A stretch of DNA of 64,000 nt from Cyclaneusma minus (taxonomy: Eukaryota > Ascomycota > Leotiomycetes > Marthamycetales > Marthamycetaceae). How positions within the stretch are numbered: position 1 is the first letter of the stretch; every line of letters begins with the position of its first letter. Shown here one piece after another: positions 21,995 through 31,439 of this stretch. A program made the translations under genes and the position numbers. Under the pieces are notes generated by a model that saw only the letters and a program-made list of their open reading frames with translations, was not told the DNA's origin and did not search any database. The stretch lies in contig JAKZHN010000014.1 in the NCBI GenBank assembly GCA_037179335.1, forward strand, positions 963,254 through 1,027,253. The letters run 5' to 3'.

Positions 21995-22280
21995 GCTTGG
22001 CCAGATGACGGCACTCCTGTACGCAATGCGACAGTGAGCAGCTCTGTCGACAACAGCAGCATTGGTAAGACACTGATCCCGACAAACACCGCCTGTGATA
22101 ACCTGCTGACGATGATTTCTCGAACCAGTAACCCCCAGCGACCTCCCCGTCAACGAGGACATGCAGCGTGCATGCGGCTCCCAAGTCGCTGGCTGGAGAA
22201 CTCTCCACGAGATGCCCAACGCCGCCGCCACACGACCACGCTCTCTTCCAACAATGAATCGAGCATAAGCCGTCCGCAGT

Positions 22281-22760
22281 ATCAACACAAACGTGGACTC
22301 AGCGAAGCCTGCGGCATGGCGCCATCCGCACCCAAAGACCGCTTTGCGAGCGCGCTCAGCGCCTTCGAAACATCGCCTGACAGCACATACAAGAACACGG
22401 TTGACGACCCTGATAAAGATGGTATGGATGCGGAGCCCAAGTTGCCACCCGTTGGCAACTTCGCACCACCACCGAGCGCCAGCAAGGAGACGAAGAAGCG
22501 TCTTCGCCCTGCCGCAGCTAGCATGAACCAAATGCCTCTCGCCGATGGCAGAGTAAGCCTCGCACAGAGTGGCAACGCGAACAAGGTATGCTTCCGTCAA
22601 AGACGGCCAGATTCCCGCTGGAGCCTTACTTCCCATGTATCTCGCAGTTGCTGACGATTTGATGTAGCGCCTCAAGACAGGCCATGGCACATCCAAGGCC
22701 ATCGTACCCAGCGAATTGATGCACCTATCGCCCACCTTGGCTCTCAGCTGTCGAGTGTCG
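22281..22760 (+). pseudogene. Spliced gene fragment running into module 15
   Basis: An exon-like frame (from about 22281: KRGLSEACGMAPSAPKDRFA, DRF..ALSAFETSPDST, DDPDKDGMDAEPKLPPVGNF) ends at AACAAG|GTATGC (22587). An intron with GCTGAC and a GATGTAG acceptor (to 22667) leads to RLKTGHGTSKAIVPSELMHL. A proline/alanine-rich, lysine-containing, probably disordered protein. The downstream exon reads without a break into module 15, so its end was replaced. Function unknown. Confidence 0.4.
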
Positions 22761-22819
22761 CTACACCCCGCCTATCGCCATCACCAATGCACATCGGTGC
22801 GGCTCGTTCGCGAATCCCT

Positions 22820-22900
22820 GCCTACAAAAAGAACCCTCCCCCACAACCTCGAGCCCTCCAAGGAGCAGTTCCTGTGTTGTTGATATACACGCTCTCGGTA
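22820..22900 (+). promoter_or_regulatory. Core-promoter module 15
   Basis: GCCTACAAAAAGAACCC, CCCCCACAACCTCGAG and CCCTCCAAGGAGCAG. The TATA box has mutated to TACAAAAA. Confidence 0.55.
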
Positions 22901-22951
22901 TTGTCTTCTCTCGGTCCAGGACGCTTCTCTGGCGCTGGAGAATGCGAGTGA

Positions 22952-23008
22952 TCTGGTTGGTGTGTTGTGGCGACTTGGCCATTGAGACACCACAACACAC
23001 CAACCAGA
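22952..23008. repeat. Perfect 19-bp inverted repeat
   Basis: TCTGGTTGGTGTGTTGTGG (22952-22970) is the exact reverse complement of 22990-23008, with a 19-nt loop. As RNA it would form a strong hairpin about 130 nt after the TATA position of module 15. A transposon foldback, precursor-like hairpin or recombination scar are all possible. Confidence 0.9.
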
Positions 23009-23129
23009 GACATGCAGCCCCCATCATCCAAGGCTCTCTCATCCGGACTGCCTCCTGGAATGGGCGGTCAGGCCCAACGCAATGTGATCCCGTTGCCTCC
23101 TCCTAACTCCACGAGTTCCAAATCCCAGG

Positions 23130-23670
23130 CCATGGGGGGAGACGTGGTACAGGATGCAGCAACAAGGCATCTACTACCCGGACGAGGTGGACGAATGGCT
23201 GGCGAAGAACGGAAAGAAGTAGGGCTTCACAGAGCAGCAATTCGACTCCGTCTTGGAGGCATCGGCGGTCCTTACTACCACCGTTTGCCTCCCGTGGTTG
23301 TGGAGTCACCGAGAAGGATGCCTGCTGTCGTGCAGAGGCTGTCACCGCTGAATGCAGCGAAGTGCCCCCGAAAGGTTCCGAGCCCACTTTCAGGATGCTC
23401 TACGACACCAACTTTGACAGCAACCCCTCCGGAAACAAGCAGGCCAAGGCTGGCAAACAAGGCAAGGGAGGCAAGAGGCTGGCTAAGAATAACAGCCAGA
23501 TCGATGGCGGCGAGAAGGGTGTGGTCAAGGACGATGAGAAGGGCCCGATCAAGAACGGTGAGAACGGTCTGGCCAGGACGGCGAGAAGGGTCTGGCCATT
23601 CCTGGCTCCGGTTGAGAAAGAATGGCACATACTGGAATTTCCACCAGATGTGGCCACGCAAGGCTGAACC
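23130..23670 (+). pseudogene. Unit 15 coding scraps, including a Lys/Gly-rich segment
   Basis: At 23137-23221 one frame reads GETWYRMQQQGIYYPDEVDE then WLAKNGKK and a stop, the end of an unknown protein. At about 23390-23600 another frame reads MLYDTNFDSNPSGNKQAKAG then charged repeats of the type KGGKRLAKN, EKGVVKDDEKGPIKNGENG. The latter has internal GAGAAGGG/GAGAACGG repeats and is low-complexity. The two pieces are unrelated and out of frame. Confidence 0.3.
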
Positions 23671-23771
23671 CGTGATGCCACTCACCATGCTCACCGGATG
23701 ATCCAGAACCTCAAGGGCAACATCCATCGTGAAAAGACCGAGAAGCTTGAACACGAGCTCCGACAGCCCCT

Positions 23772-23890
23772 GGCTATAAAAGGGCGCTCGATCCCCACGA
23801 CTTTCGATCTCCAAGAAGCGGTTTCTCTGGGGAAGTTTCCACGACCATCTACAGGTTGAGCAACGAGCTCAAGACTGCCAGAGAGAATGG
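23772..23890 (+). promoter_or_regulatory. Core-promoter module 16, fused to the 'RLSNEL' exon
   Basis: GGCTATAAAAGGGCGCTCG, ATCCCCACGAC, GATCTCCAAGAAGCGG and TTTCCACGACCATC. The last motif runs directly into CATCTACAGGTTGAGCAACG (TIYRLSNELK), the same exon piece as at 14820-14851. The module/exon junction is therefore visible to the base here. Confidence 0.7.
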
Positions 23891-24490
23891 ACGTGCTCTC
23901 AGCCAGCGCGATTTGGCCGACCCGTTCAAGACTCCAACGACCAGTCGCCACCACGGCATTCTCGATCCCATCGCCATTGACATCCGCGCGAAGGGTCGCA
24001 GGCGTCTCCAGAGAGAGCGGGAAATCGAGGGAGTCCGCTTGACTCCCTGGGTGAGAAGGCAGCTTGGCTAGAGCAACAGCGCAAGTCCTTCGACAGCAGA
24101 TGGCAGAGTCGAGGGTCGCTGGCCGGTCTGTGAGCGAGATCAAGTCGCATGGACTTCGTGAAGGTTTCCGCCAGATGATCCAGGCTCGCAAGCGCGAGAC
24201 CGATATCATCCATGGAGAATGGCCTGCATCGAGTGCATCATGGAGGAGATGTTCGATTGGGGAGGGCACACACCCCGCATTGACGCCGCAGAAGCCTCGC
24301 AGGGATTGGACAATACAAGGCTCGACGAGATCAAACACCTCTTTCTCACCATCTATTCCCCTGGATTGGAAGCCTTCTTTGAATCGAAATGGTGGTCCAC
24401 GCAGGGCCTCAACAGAAGTTTGGGAACGCCCATTGGCTGAAGAGATGAAGACTGAGGTCCGCCTGAATGACGCCCGTGCCAAGGCCTCCT

Positions 24491-24565
24491 GGCTATAAAA
24501 GGAGGGCAGGAACCCATCGTCTTGGGATTTCCAAGAAGCCAGTTCTTTCCTGCATTGTTCCAAGG
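24491..24565 (+). promoter_or_regulatory. Core-promoter module 17
   Basis: GGCTATAAAAGGAGGGC, AACCCATCG, GGATTTCCAAGAAGCCAG and ATTGTTCCAAGG. The last recognisable unit of the first array. Confidence 0.65.
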
Positions 24566-24945
24566 CTGCCCAAGGAGGCCGAGTCACTCGCCATCGCGAG
24601 GCGCCCGCTGGCATCGCCTCTCAGCCACCTTCTGCCCGCATCAACGCCCTGAAGAAGTGGGGACCAGCTGTAAAGATCGACAAGAACGCACCAGACGCCG
24701 ATGAGCAGGCAGAAGCTCAATTGGCGATGACACCCCTGGCCGATGGACCCGCCGATGGACCGAAGAAGCGGAAGCGCGGCAGCACGTCACAGTCTCGTGG
24801 TCCAACCCATCTGCCCGCAACGACGCGCAAAGCGCCCAAGTCTCGCGTCGAAGCGCTCAAGCGCCCCCAGACATCAGCACCCGCGGAAGACGCACCCTCA
24901 AAACTCGAAGCAACAATCCCCCTTGAAACTCCACAACGCCTGTGA
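24560..24945 (+). pseudogene. Unit 17 open frame, basic low-complexity
   Basis: One frame is open from the module through 24945 with first ATG at 24727. It reads ARINALKKWGPAVKIDKNAP, DADEQAEAQLAMTPLADG, PADGPKKRKRGSTSQSRG (a possible nuclear localisation signal KKRKR) and a Ser/Thr/Pro/Ala-rich end. A short internal repeat GCCGATGGACC occurs twice. No ATG lies near the module, so translation from it is doubtful. Function unknown. Confidence 0.3.
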
Positions 24946-25090
24946 CTTCGCCCGCTGGCAGTGCCCGTCCCTCCCTGAGCGGCAAGTCTCTCGGTTCGGC
25001 TCCGACTGGTCGAGGCAAAGGCGGCAAAGGCCTTGAGCTGCCGCCGTTTTCGCTTTCTGCTGCCGACGCGACCGAGGTTCGCTGGTCACG

Positions 25091-25273
25091 ATGGCTGTTC
25101 TCACCAAGGTCATCATGGCCTTCTCCTTGCCAGCGTTTTGCATCGGCATCAGGGTATACGCCTCGCCCCATGACAGCCCACACGAACTGGCTGAGAAATG
25201 CAAGGAACACGGTGCTCTCGCCGTCGCCGTCTCGGTATTCATCGTCGTGACGGATCTCTTGTGCTGTAATTAG
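25091..25273 (+). CDS. Small putative membrane or secreted protein (60 aa)
   Basis: ATG at 25091 in good context (CACGATGGCT) opens 60 codons ending TAG at 25273. The N-terminus (MAVLTKVIMAFSLPAFCIG) is a plausible signal peptide or transmembrane anchor with a possible cut after VYA. A polar middle (SPHDSPHELAEKCKEHG) follows, then a hydrophobic C-terminal segment AVAVSVFIVVTDLL ending CCN. Unlike the neighbouring fragments it has its own start, stop and coherent composition. Two hydrophobic ends argue for a small membrane protein rather than a classical effector. No TATA module directly precedes it. It may be a chance ORF. Confidence 0.4.
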   Translation: MAVLTKVIMAFSLPAFCIGIRVYASPHDSPHELAEKCKEHGALAVAVSVFIVVTDLLCCN

Positions 25274-25289
25274 AGAAATGAATCCCCTT

Positions 25290-25450
25290 CTTTCAACCCG
25301 AGTCTTCTTGCTTCTTTGTGACCTTGTGAATGATCCAAGTAATGGTGAATACTTGATGTACTTTGAATTCCCCGAGTGATTCAGAGTATTTGAGTGACTC
25401 TGCATCCTCCAAGTAACTGCAAGTGCTCCAGATCATTCAGTGGTGTTGAT
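25290..25450. repeat. Degenerate minisatellite
   Basis: About 20-bp imperfect units containing GTGA(A/T)TGATCCAAGTAA, GAGTGATTCAGAGTATT and GAGTGACTCTGCATCC. Similar in style to the AATATTCC-type arrays at 6.6, 29.4 and 31.6 kb. From 25450 to 26590 no coherent gene is seen; open frames are low in complexity and change frame often. Confidence 0.4.
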
Positions 25451-26591
25451 CACATTCAGGATCATGGCCATGTGAACGCCCCTGAAAAAGTATTGAAAGC
25501 TGCCCTGAGAGATTGCTCATGCTCCACGTTCAACTACTTTGAAAGGGGTTGGAGAGCTTCAATCATCCAGGACCTCAATCTCAGAATGTCTCGGCGATGT
25601 CTCGATTGCTCGTGTTCCGCATTGAATCGCGAGGAGTAGGACATCTTCACCCGCCCGGCATCTTCAACTTCGGATCTTCTCAGAGCTTCACGGAGTTGTG
25701 CTGGAACCGTCCACTAAGATCTCCCCGGTCCAACATCTCAAGAGCTTTGATCGTCCCGACGACTTGGAAAGAGCTGCCCTCTCTTAGACCTTGCGCTCCA
25801 CGACCTCTTGTACACTATCCCCAGCGACGATGCCTCTACTGCCTCCCCACGAGCTGCCACTGCAGGGTTCAAGGTGTGTCAAGCCGCTGTTCAGCCTCTG
25901 ATGGCCTCCTAGCACCTGTGTACTGACGTGTTTGCTCCAGCACAAGCATCGCAGCTCCCGCATGGAAGCAAACAATGCTCACAAACAACAGACCAGCAGA
26001 AATCGAGCAACAGCACACCTGTTGTTCCGCAATCAAGCCGATCAGAGACGATGACAACCCCATCCAAGTCCAACAAGTGACCTCTCTGTAAGAAGAAGAC
26101 AGCATCCACAGAACCTGTCCTTATCGACCCAGCTGACCTCAAGTCTCCCAGTGCCAGCACCCACTCCCAGGTATCGAAAGCAGCGAAGATCCCGAGTCGG
26201 AAGGCGAAATCGAGGAGGAGACAGCATCGCGAGAACTCGAACCAGCCAAGGGCCGCGACCACAGAAGACTCCTCGCAAACGCCACGAAGACCCGTGGGTC
26301 AACACCATCGAGTCGTGGGCTATCATTCTGAGGCCTTAAGGAGGAGCTCGACGGGCTCTGCCTTGAAAGCAGCCCCCCAAGAAGCAGTGTCGAATGCTTC
26401 CAAGGCCCCCAGGATCCAGCGATCGGCGCTGTGTTCCAGGATTCGACTTCCAGCGAGGGTCGAATCCGCTGCTCGGCCTGCAGCTCCTCGCAAGTTCGGA
26501 GCTCCTTCGAAGGCGCCGAGCCCACTGGCACCGAGGCATTCATCCTGACGCCCTCTACCACCAAGGCCGCCCCAATTCGTCGAAGTGAAGC

Positions 26592-27198
26592 GGGCACACA
26601 AGAAGGAAGATGGCCAAGTTCGTCTGAGCTTGGTCATGGAGAACTCATTCGATCGCACCTGCTTGTGGCCGAGAGTGGCTGTCCAGGTTGTGATTGACGA
26701 GATCTATCTTCCAGGGATTCAACAGCGAGCCGTCAGCGGCCCTAGGGGGCTTGCGATTCCAAATTTTATTGCAGCGGAAGACGAGAATGATGACTACTCA
26801 GTAATGAGATGGACGGTTTGATGGTGGATCTGCGCACCCAGATCCAGGTTAGTTTTGAGTCCTTTGCTTTCAGATGTGCCGTACTGACCTTTGTTGTTTG
26901 GATAGCCAGCGCACCCTACCCCGCCCAATCCAATACCAAAATCCCTGATCCACTGAAGGATGCGATCTCGCTGCTCCAGACCACCCTCACAAAGGTCGAC
27001 GGCATCTCTGCTATGCCCAAGTCTATCGAGGAAGGACTGTTGGGTGATGGCAGAGAGCGACAGCTTGTCGTGGACAAGCGCTGTGACTTGATTGCTTCGA
27101 TGATGGATTCTGGAGACGAACCTACAAGCGTGCCGCTCGATGTGGCGCTGGGTGCTGCAAAGGCCCATCTGAGGTCTTCGACCTCCAGTCATCTCTGA
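26592..27198 (+). pseudogene. Longest mosaic of recurrent exon blocks
   Basis: Four blocks found elsewhere occur here in order: HKKEDGQVRLSL (26592-26640), NEMDGLMVDLRTQIQ (26803-26850, ending at CAG|GTTAGT), TKVDGISAMPKSIEEGLLGD (26990-27047) and DKRCDLIASMMDSG (27072-27115). The intron candidate 26849-26906 is 58 nt with TACTGAC and GGATAG. After splicing, the next exon is out of frame with the TKVDG block, so the copy is broken or the acceptor differs. This is the best evidence for the original exon order of the family whose parts are scattered in units 3, 4 and 7. Function unknown. Confidence 0.5.
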
Positions 27199-27229
27199 GA
27201 TCCCGGCTGACGGCGAGCCTCTCCTGAGG

Positions 27230-27269
27230 CCGGCGTAGGACCAAGGCCCTCAAACGGCCTCTACGCCGG
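27230..27269. repeat. Nested inverted repeat
   Basis: CCGGCGTAG (27230-27238) pairs with CTACGCCGG (27261-27269), and inside it AGGCC (27244-27248) pairs with GGCCT (27256-27260). It directly follows the end of the mosaic pseudogene and could be a transcription-end hairpin or a foldback scar. Confidence 0.6.
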
Positions 27270-27539
27270 TATGCTGCCACAGATGCGCGCCTTCCACCTC
27301 TTCAACCCGAGTGGCCCCAATGTATCGCAAAGAATGAACGACGGCACTTATCGTGCCGTCCTTCCCCTCCGCAATGCATTCGGCGAAAGATGCGGTGCTG
27401 CAAGTCTTCGAAGGAGCGTCGAATTCTTTCAGGGCCGCTACAGAGCCCCATGTCTTCTGTTCTCGGCAGCGACACCGACAGCGAGCAGGGTAACGCAGGA
27501 TGCCAGGATCCCAGGATGGTGACAACATCTTGGGTCTGA

Positions 27540-27625
27540 ATTTGCCACTCTGCTATGGTGGTTAACGGAACTGGTTTGCCTCCCGTGGCAAATCAACCTG
27601 AAACCACCACAGCGGAGTGGCAAAT
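27540..27625. repeat. 24-bp imperfect inverted repeat
   Basis: ATTTGCCACTCTGCTATGG continuing to 27563 pairs with 27602-27625 at 22 of 24 positions. The 38-nt loop holds a smaller palindrome TTTGCC...GGCAAA. Both mismatches are transitions compatible with G:T pairing in RNA. Confidence 0.8.
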
Positions 27626-27669
27626 CCAGACTTGTACCATTCATCGGAATCGTCAATGAAGATCAAGAC

Positions 27670-28012
27670 TTGCTTGTGTTGCGACCTTCGACCACCTGCC
27701 TGATCAAGCCCTCGAAATCATCGTCCTCGGAGATGGCAAGGAATTCGCCAGGGGACTGGAGACTGGAACCTATGTTCCAGTTCTTCAGGTTCTATGGCTA
27801 TGAAATTGACCATCTCCTGGCCGACTCAGACGATACTCGTATGGGTGTCTTCTCCTGCGTCCTCGATTCGGTAAGTTGAACTCCTGCTCTTGCTCTCGAT
27901 GATCTTTGGCCCCTGATGTGTTGTGATGGCTGACTTGTTGTTCTTTCAGATTCGAGCCGAGAAACGACCAGTGGATGGCTGTTTCTGCGTCTGGCTCCCC
28001 GCAAAAAAATAA
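27670..28012 (+). pseudogene. Small two-exon gene fragment
   Basis: A frame running through 27670-27873 (including SSSSEMARNSPGDWRLEPMF, QFFRFYGYEIDHLLADSDDT and RMGVFSCVLDS) ends at TCG|GTAAGT. The intron has GGCTGAC and a TTTCAG acceptor (27951). Exon 2 continues in frame as IRAEKRPVDGCFCVWLPAKK and ends with TAA at about 28012. Consistent splice sites and frame suggest a once-real 3' gene end. No ATG opens this frame; the 5' segment CTGCGACCTTCGACCACC is duplicated at 28038-28055, so the start was probably lost by recombination. Family unknown. Confidence 0.4.
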
Positions 28013-28469
28013 GGAGATGGCACGAGTTGTCGTCCTGCGACCTTCGACCACCTGCCTGCCCCGGAGACATGGAAGCGGACCTCGCCAAGTCCATCCACCA
28101 CGCCCGTTACCTGATCTGCCAGCGCCACATCCGTGTTGGCAGGCAGATCGTTAAGGTCCCATCTTGGGTTGTCCGTCTCGACTCGCGGAAGCACATCGAC
28201 TTCGCGCCTCTCTTCCAGTGGGGGGCGCGTGCCTTCCTTCCGATGGGGGGCACGCGGCCGTCGTCCTGATGGGGGCCTGGTCGCGTGCCTCCCGGCGGTT
28301 CGGTAGCCAGCAATGCGCAAAGAAACCCAAACCAGCATGTTCCGAAGCAAAATGGTCATGCTGGAGCCGCCAAAAACGAAGTCTGTAAGATGGAGCTCCG
28401 CATCTTCCCAGTCGTGGCATCGACCATGTGATTCGCGATGCCTCGGAGTACAAGTCCGTTTCCCGAGTC

Positions 28470-28553
28470 TGTCCGCGCGTTCCTGGGACCCCTCATCGAC
28501 AAAGACATCCCTCGTTCGAAAGCTGACCCTGGTCTATCAGCAATTGTTGATGG
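28470..28553 (+). pseudogene. Partial copy of the 'LIDKDIPRSKADPG' block
   Basis: Encodes VRAFLGPLIDKDIPRSKADP then GLSAIV, matching 10976-11060 with mostly silent or conservative changes. It stops matching just where 11060 continues into the REMAR block. Unlinked here to its original partners. Confidence 0.6.
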
Positions 28554-28699
28554 CTGGCAGTCACGGTTGGCGGAAGTGGATGGTGGGTGGATGAAGGGGT
28601 GAACGGCAGTTGTTGGACAATTTTCGATGTCGCTGGCGATGTCGTCGGTTGTTGGTGTTCGAGTCTGGGTGAGTTCGCTTCTGCTGTCTTGTGTGGCAA

Positions 28700-28895
28700 G
28701 GATCGATGATGCTAACTTTGAGTAGTACGAGGAGAAGTCCGAGGTCGAGGCTCCCAAGACGCCTGCCTGCCGCTGCCGTCAACGGTAAGGCCAAGAAGGA
28801 TGCCAAAGCCGACGAGTCTTCCGACTCTGATGCCGAGATGAAGGATGCCCAAGCTGCCAAGGCTGAACCTTCGAGCACGACGTGCTTTGGATGAT
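28700..28895 (+). pseudogene. Spliced acidic/lysine-rich tail, frameshifted
   Basis: GATGCTAAC and GAGTAG mark an acceptor before YEEKSEVEAPKTP. After a frame change at about 28770 the sequence continues AAAVNGKAKKDAKADESSDS then DAEMKDAQAAKAEPS, ending near 28894. This resembles the acidic, lysine-rich disordered tails of nucleolar proteins. It is a fragment only; identity unknown. Confidence 0.35.
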
Positions 28896-29344
28896 CTGGA
28901 GGCATGGTGGTGGAGTCGTTTGTTCGAGTTCGAGGGATCGAGGAGTGGTGGGATGGTGGAGTCGACGGGTCGACGGGTCGGTGTAGATAGCCGTGTACAA
29001 GTACATGTAGAAAATTGAAAGAGTTAGCATCAGCCGGGCCTCCCGAGCATTGAGTGATTGGCGTGACCTGAGCGATTCGGATTGAAGGCATCCATGCGAA
29101 CGGCGGAGCAGATGATGGCTCAGCAGTGGGGGTATTCGAGAAGTGTTCGTGACACTTCGAAGGAGATTGTTGGCGAGGTGAGCTGTTCAAGGGGTAAGCG
29201 ATCCGCGATCGAGAGAAGTCGACAACTGTTGACAAAGCTAACTCGTATCGAACAGGAAAAGCTCGAAGTTGTTGAAGAGTTCGGACGGAACAGCGCCGCG
29301 ACAGTCGTTGATGATCTCTTGGCGCCGCTCGTCATGAAAATTCT

Positions 29345-29500
29345 CGTGCGCTCAGCTACAACCCCAGACTATTTTCAGATACTGGAAATATTCTTGATAA
29401 TTCGAAATATTCCAATTACTCGGGATATCTCTGAATACTTGGAATATTCCTAATTATTCGAGATATTGTCAATTATTAGGAATATTCCTAGTTCTCCGGG
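29345..29500. repeat. AATATTCC degenerate minisatellite
   Basis: Units of about 20-24 bp: GGAAATATTCTTGATAATTC, GAAATATTCCAATTACTCGG, TGGAATATTCCTAATTATTC, AGGAATATTCCTAGTT. The end of the accessory block; the metallophosphoesterase gene begins about 220 bp later. Confidence 0.65.
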
Positions 29501-29723
29501 GGGTCCAGGGTGAGTGCAGAGGGCATAGGACGGCGCCCAGACGGTAGAGCTTTGGCACTAGCGGCCGCCCCCGGATTCTCCTCCCTCTGCCCCACCAGAT
29601 CGTCAACGCTACCTTACCTCACCGCGACGTAGCTCACCGCGACCTTCAAACTCCATCTTCTTCACCCACACCTCTCCTCTCATCCCCGTGCTTCTTTCTG
29701 AGAAGCCCCATTCGTCTCCAAGC

Positions 29724-31252
29724 ATGGATCAGGATGTCATTGCCTCAGAAGAGAGGTTCCTGCCAACCCCAGTCCTGGATCCTGCCGCAGAAGAAAGGTA
29801 CCAGACGGCTCGAAAGCGAGCTCTGGACAATGACATGTACGTGCCTAGCCGCCACGCCTTCTTCACTGAGCCACAGCCCGCCGTCGAGGTGGAGCCCGAG
29901 CCTGAGAAAGAATCCTTGAAGAAGAGGCTCATCGCAATCTTCTTCCGCGATTCTCCATTCGCGCCCAAGACCCTCCTCGACCAACTCATAACCTCTCCCC
30001 TCCTCACCGTCATCACGTGGATCTACAAGGTCACCCTGAAGCTCCGCGGTCCCCCTTTCAAGGTACCACCCGAGAGCCACCGCATCCGCGTGGTGTGTAT
30101 CAGCGATACCCACTCTAACACTCCGACCGATTTGATCCCTGATGGCGACCTGCTCATCCACGCCGGGGATTTGACCAGCACCGGTCGGTTCTCAGATATC
30201 CAAGCTGCTCTTAATTGGTTGGATACATTGCCCCACCCACAGAAGGTGGTTATCGCAGGCAACCACGACAGCTTTTTCGATGAGAGGTCCAAGCACCCGG
30301 AGGACGCAGGCCCCTTGAAGGATCTGAACTTCAGGAACGAGAATATCACGTTCTTGCAGAACGAGGTGACTACGTTGGTGTTTGAACGTGCCCGTCGCAG
30401 AATCAACATCTACGGTGCTGCCGATATTCCTGCTTGCGGTGGCGATGACATGGCGTATGTTTTTCTCACCTGTTTTCGCATCTCCACACACCTATCTCTC
30501 TCACATTTTCACACATATCTGTTTCAGCCTCAATCCTCCTCCCCATCTCTCCATACCACTTACCCTACCTTCAGCCCCACTCCCTCAATTCATGCCACAC
30601 TCACTAACGCACCCACAGCTTCCAGTACCTCCCCACCGCCGCCCCCTGGTCCAGCCGAAGCATCTTCCTCAGCACCGACATCCTCGTAACCCACACACCA
30701 CCCTTCGCCCACCTCGACAACGCCGGCATGGGCTGCCCTACCCTCCTCGAACAGCTCTGGGTCATCAAGCCCCGCCTCCACGTTTTCGGTCACGTCCACA
30801 GCGGCGCCGGCCGCGAGAACGCTTACTACGACGAAGCCCAGGCTGCCTACGAGCGCCTGTGCCACCGCTACCTCAAGACCTCCAGCACCGAGGACGAACT
30901 GAACCCGATGTACGGCAAGGACGTCGGTGGAGGAATTGGAAGTGGTAGTGGAAGTGGAAGTGGTAGTGTGGAGGAGGGTGTGAGTGATGATGATATGGGT
31001 GGTGCCTTGTTCCAGAACTCGTGGGCCACGAGGAATCTGGTTAGAAGTGAGATGGAGCTGGAGCGTACCTCGAAGTGGGGTGATGCTGGCAAGGTCATCT
31101 GGTACGGCATCAAGGGTGTTTTCAAGGACCGTTTCGGTGGTGGATGGAAGGAGGGCAGTGAGAAGCAGGGCAGTGTGCTTGTCAACGCTGCAATGGTACA
31201 CCAGACCACCACTGAGATCCGCAAGCCCAAGGTGCACGTCGTTGACATCTAG
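29724..31252 (+). CDS. Calcineurin-like metallophosphoesterase
   Basis: Two exons, 29724-30454 and 30619-31252, encode 454 residues. The intron (30455-30618, GTATGT...CACTAAC...CACAG) restores the frame exactly as ALA|F with GC|C. All metallophosphoesterase motifs are present: SDTH (D128, H130), HAGD near 149, GNHD near 180, THTPP near 269 and GHVH near 301. The domain type is that of fungal Ser/Thr phosphatase-superfamily (MPPED-like) proteins, binding two metal ions; the substrate is not predictable. The N-terminal 110 residues are acidic and variable, with a hydrophobic stretch (LITSPLLTVITWIYKVTL, about 93-110) that may contact membrane. A Gly/Ser repeat (SGSGSGSGS) sits in the C-terminal part. 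The first ATG of the frame is in good context (AGCATGGAT). No TATA module precedes it. Confidence 0.9.
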
Positions 31253-31439
31253 GGCGGCACGGTTTGCTTGTATGATGGCGTATGGTTGCTTTGCTATGGG
31301 ATGCTGCATTCGGACTGGTGGAGCATATGGAGTCGTGGGCTAGGAATGGCGACGACAGAACAACCAAGCGCTGGACTTCTGTAGCTTCAACAAGGGATAA
31401 GGAATCGCAAATGACATGATGAGCTTTCAATGCCTGCCC

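Larger units (their letters stand above)
8877..25000 (+). repeat. Array of about 17 promoter-bearing units with shuffled gene fragments
   Basis: A conserved module of roughly 70-130 bp recurs on the + strand at 8994, 9561, 10573, 11494, 12323, 13035, 14455, 15092, 15859, 16958, 18063, 19078, 21302, 21740, 22820, 23772 and 24491. The order is GGCTATAAAAGGCAGC, about 20 nt later CCCCAC, then CTCCCCAAGAACA, then TTCCACGCCATC. Several units also carry an upstream element, TGCTGTCGTCGATGTT(C/G)GGTG, 75-170 nt before the TATA box, often with CACGTG between. The DNA between modules differs from unit to unit and holds broken coding pieces. This could be a decayed tandem gene family sharing a promoter, solo-LTR-like remnants, or an actively transcribed ncRNA array. 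Confidence 0.8.
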
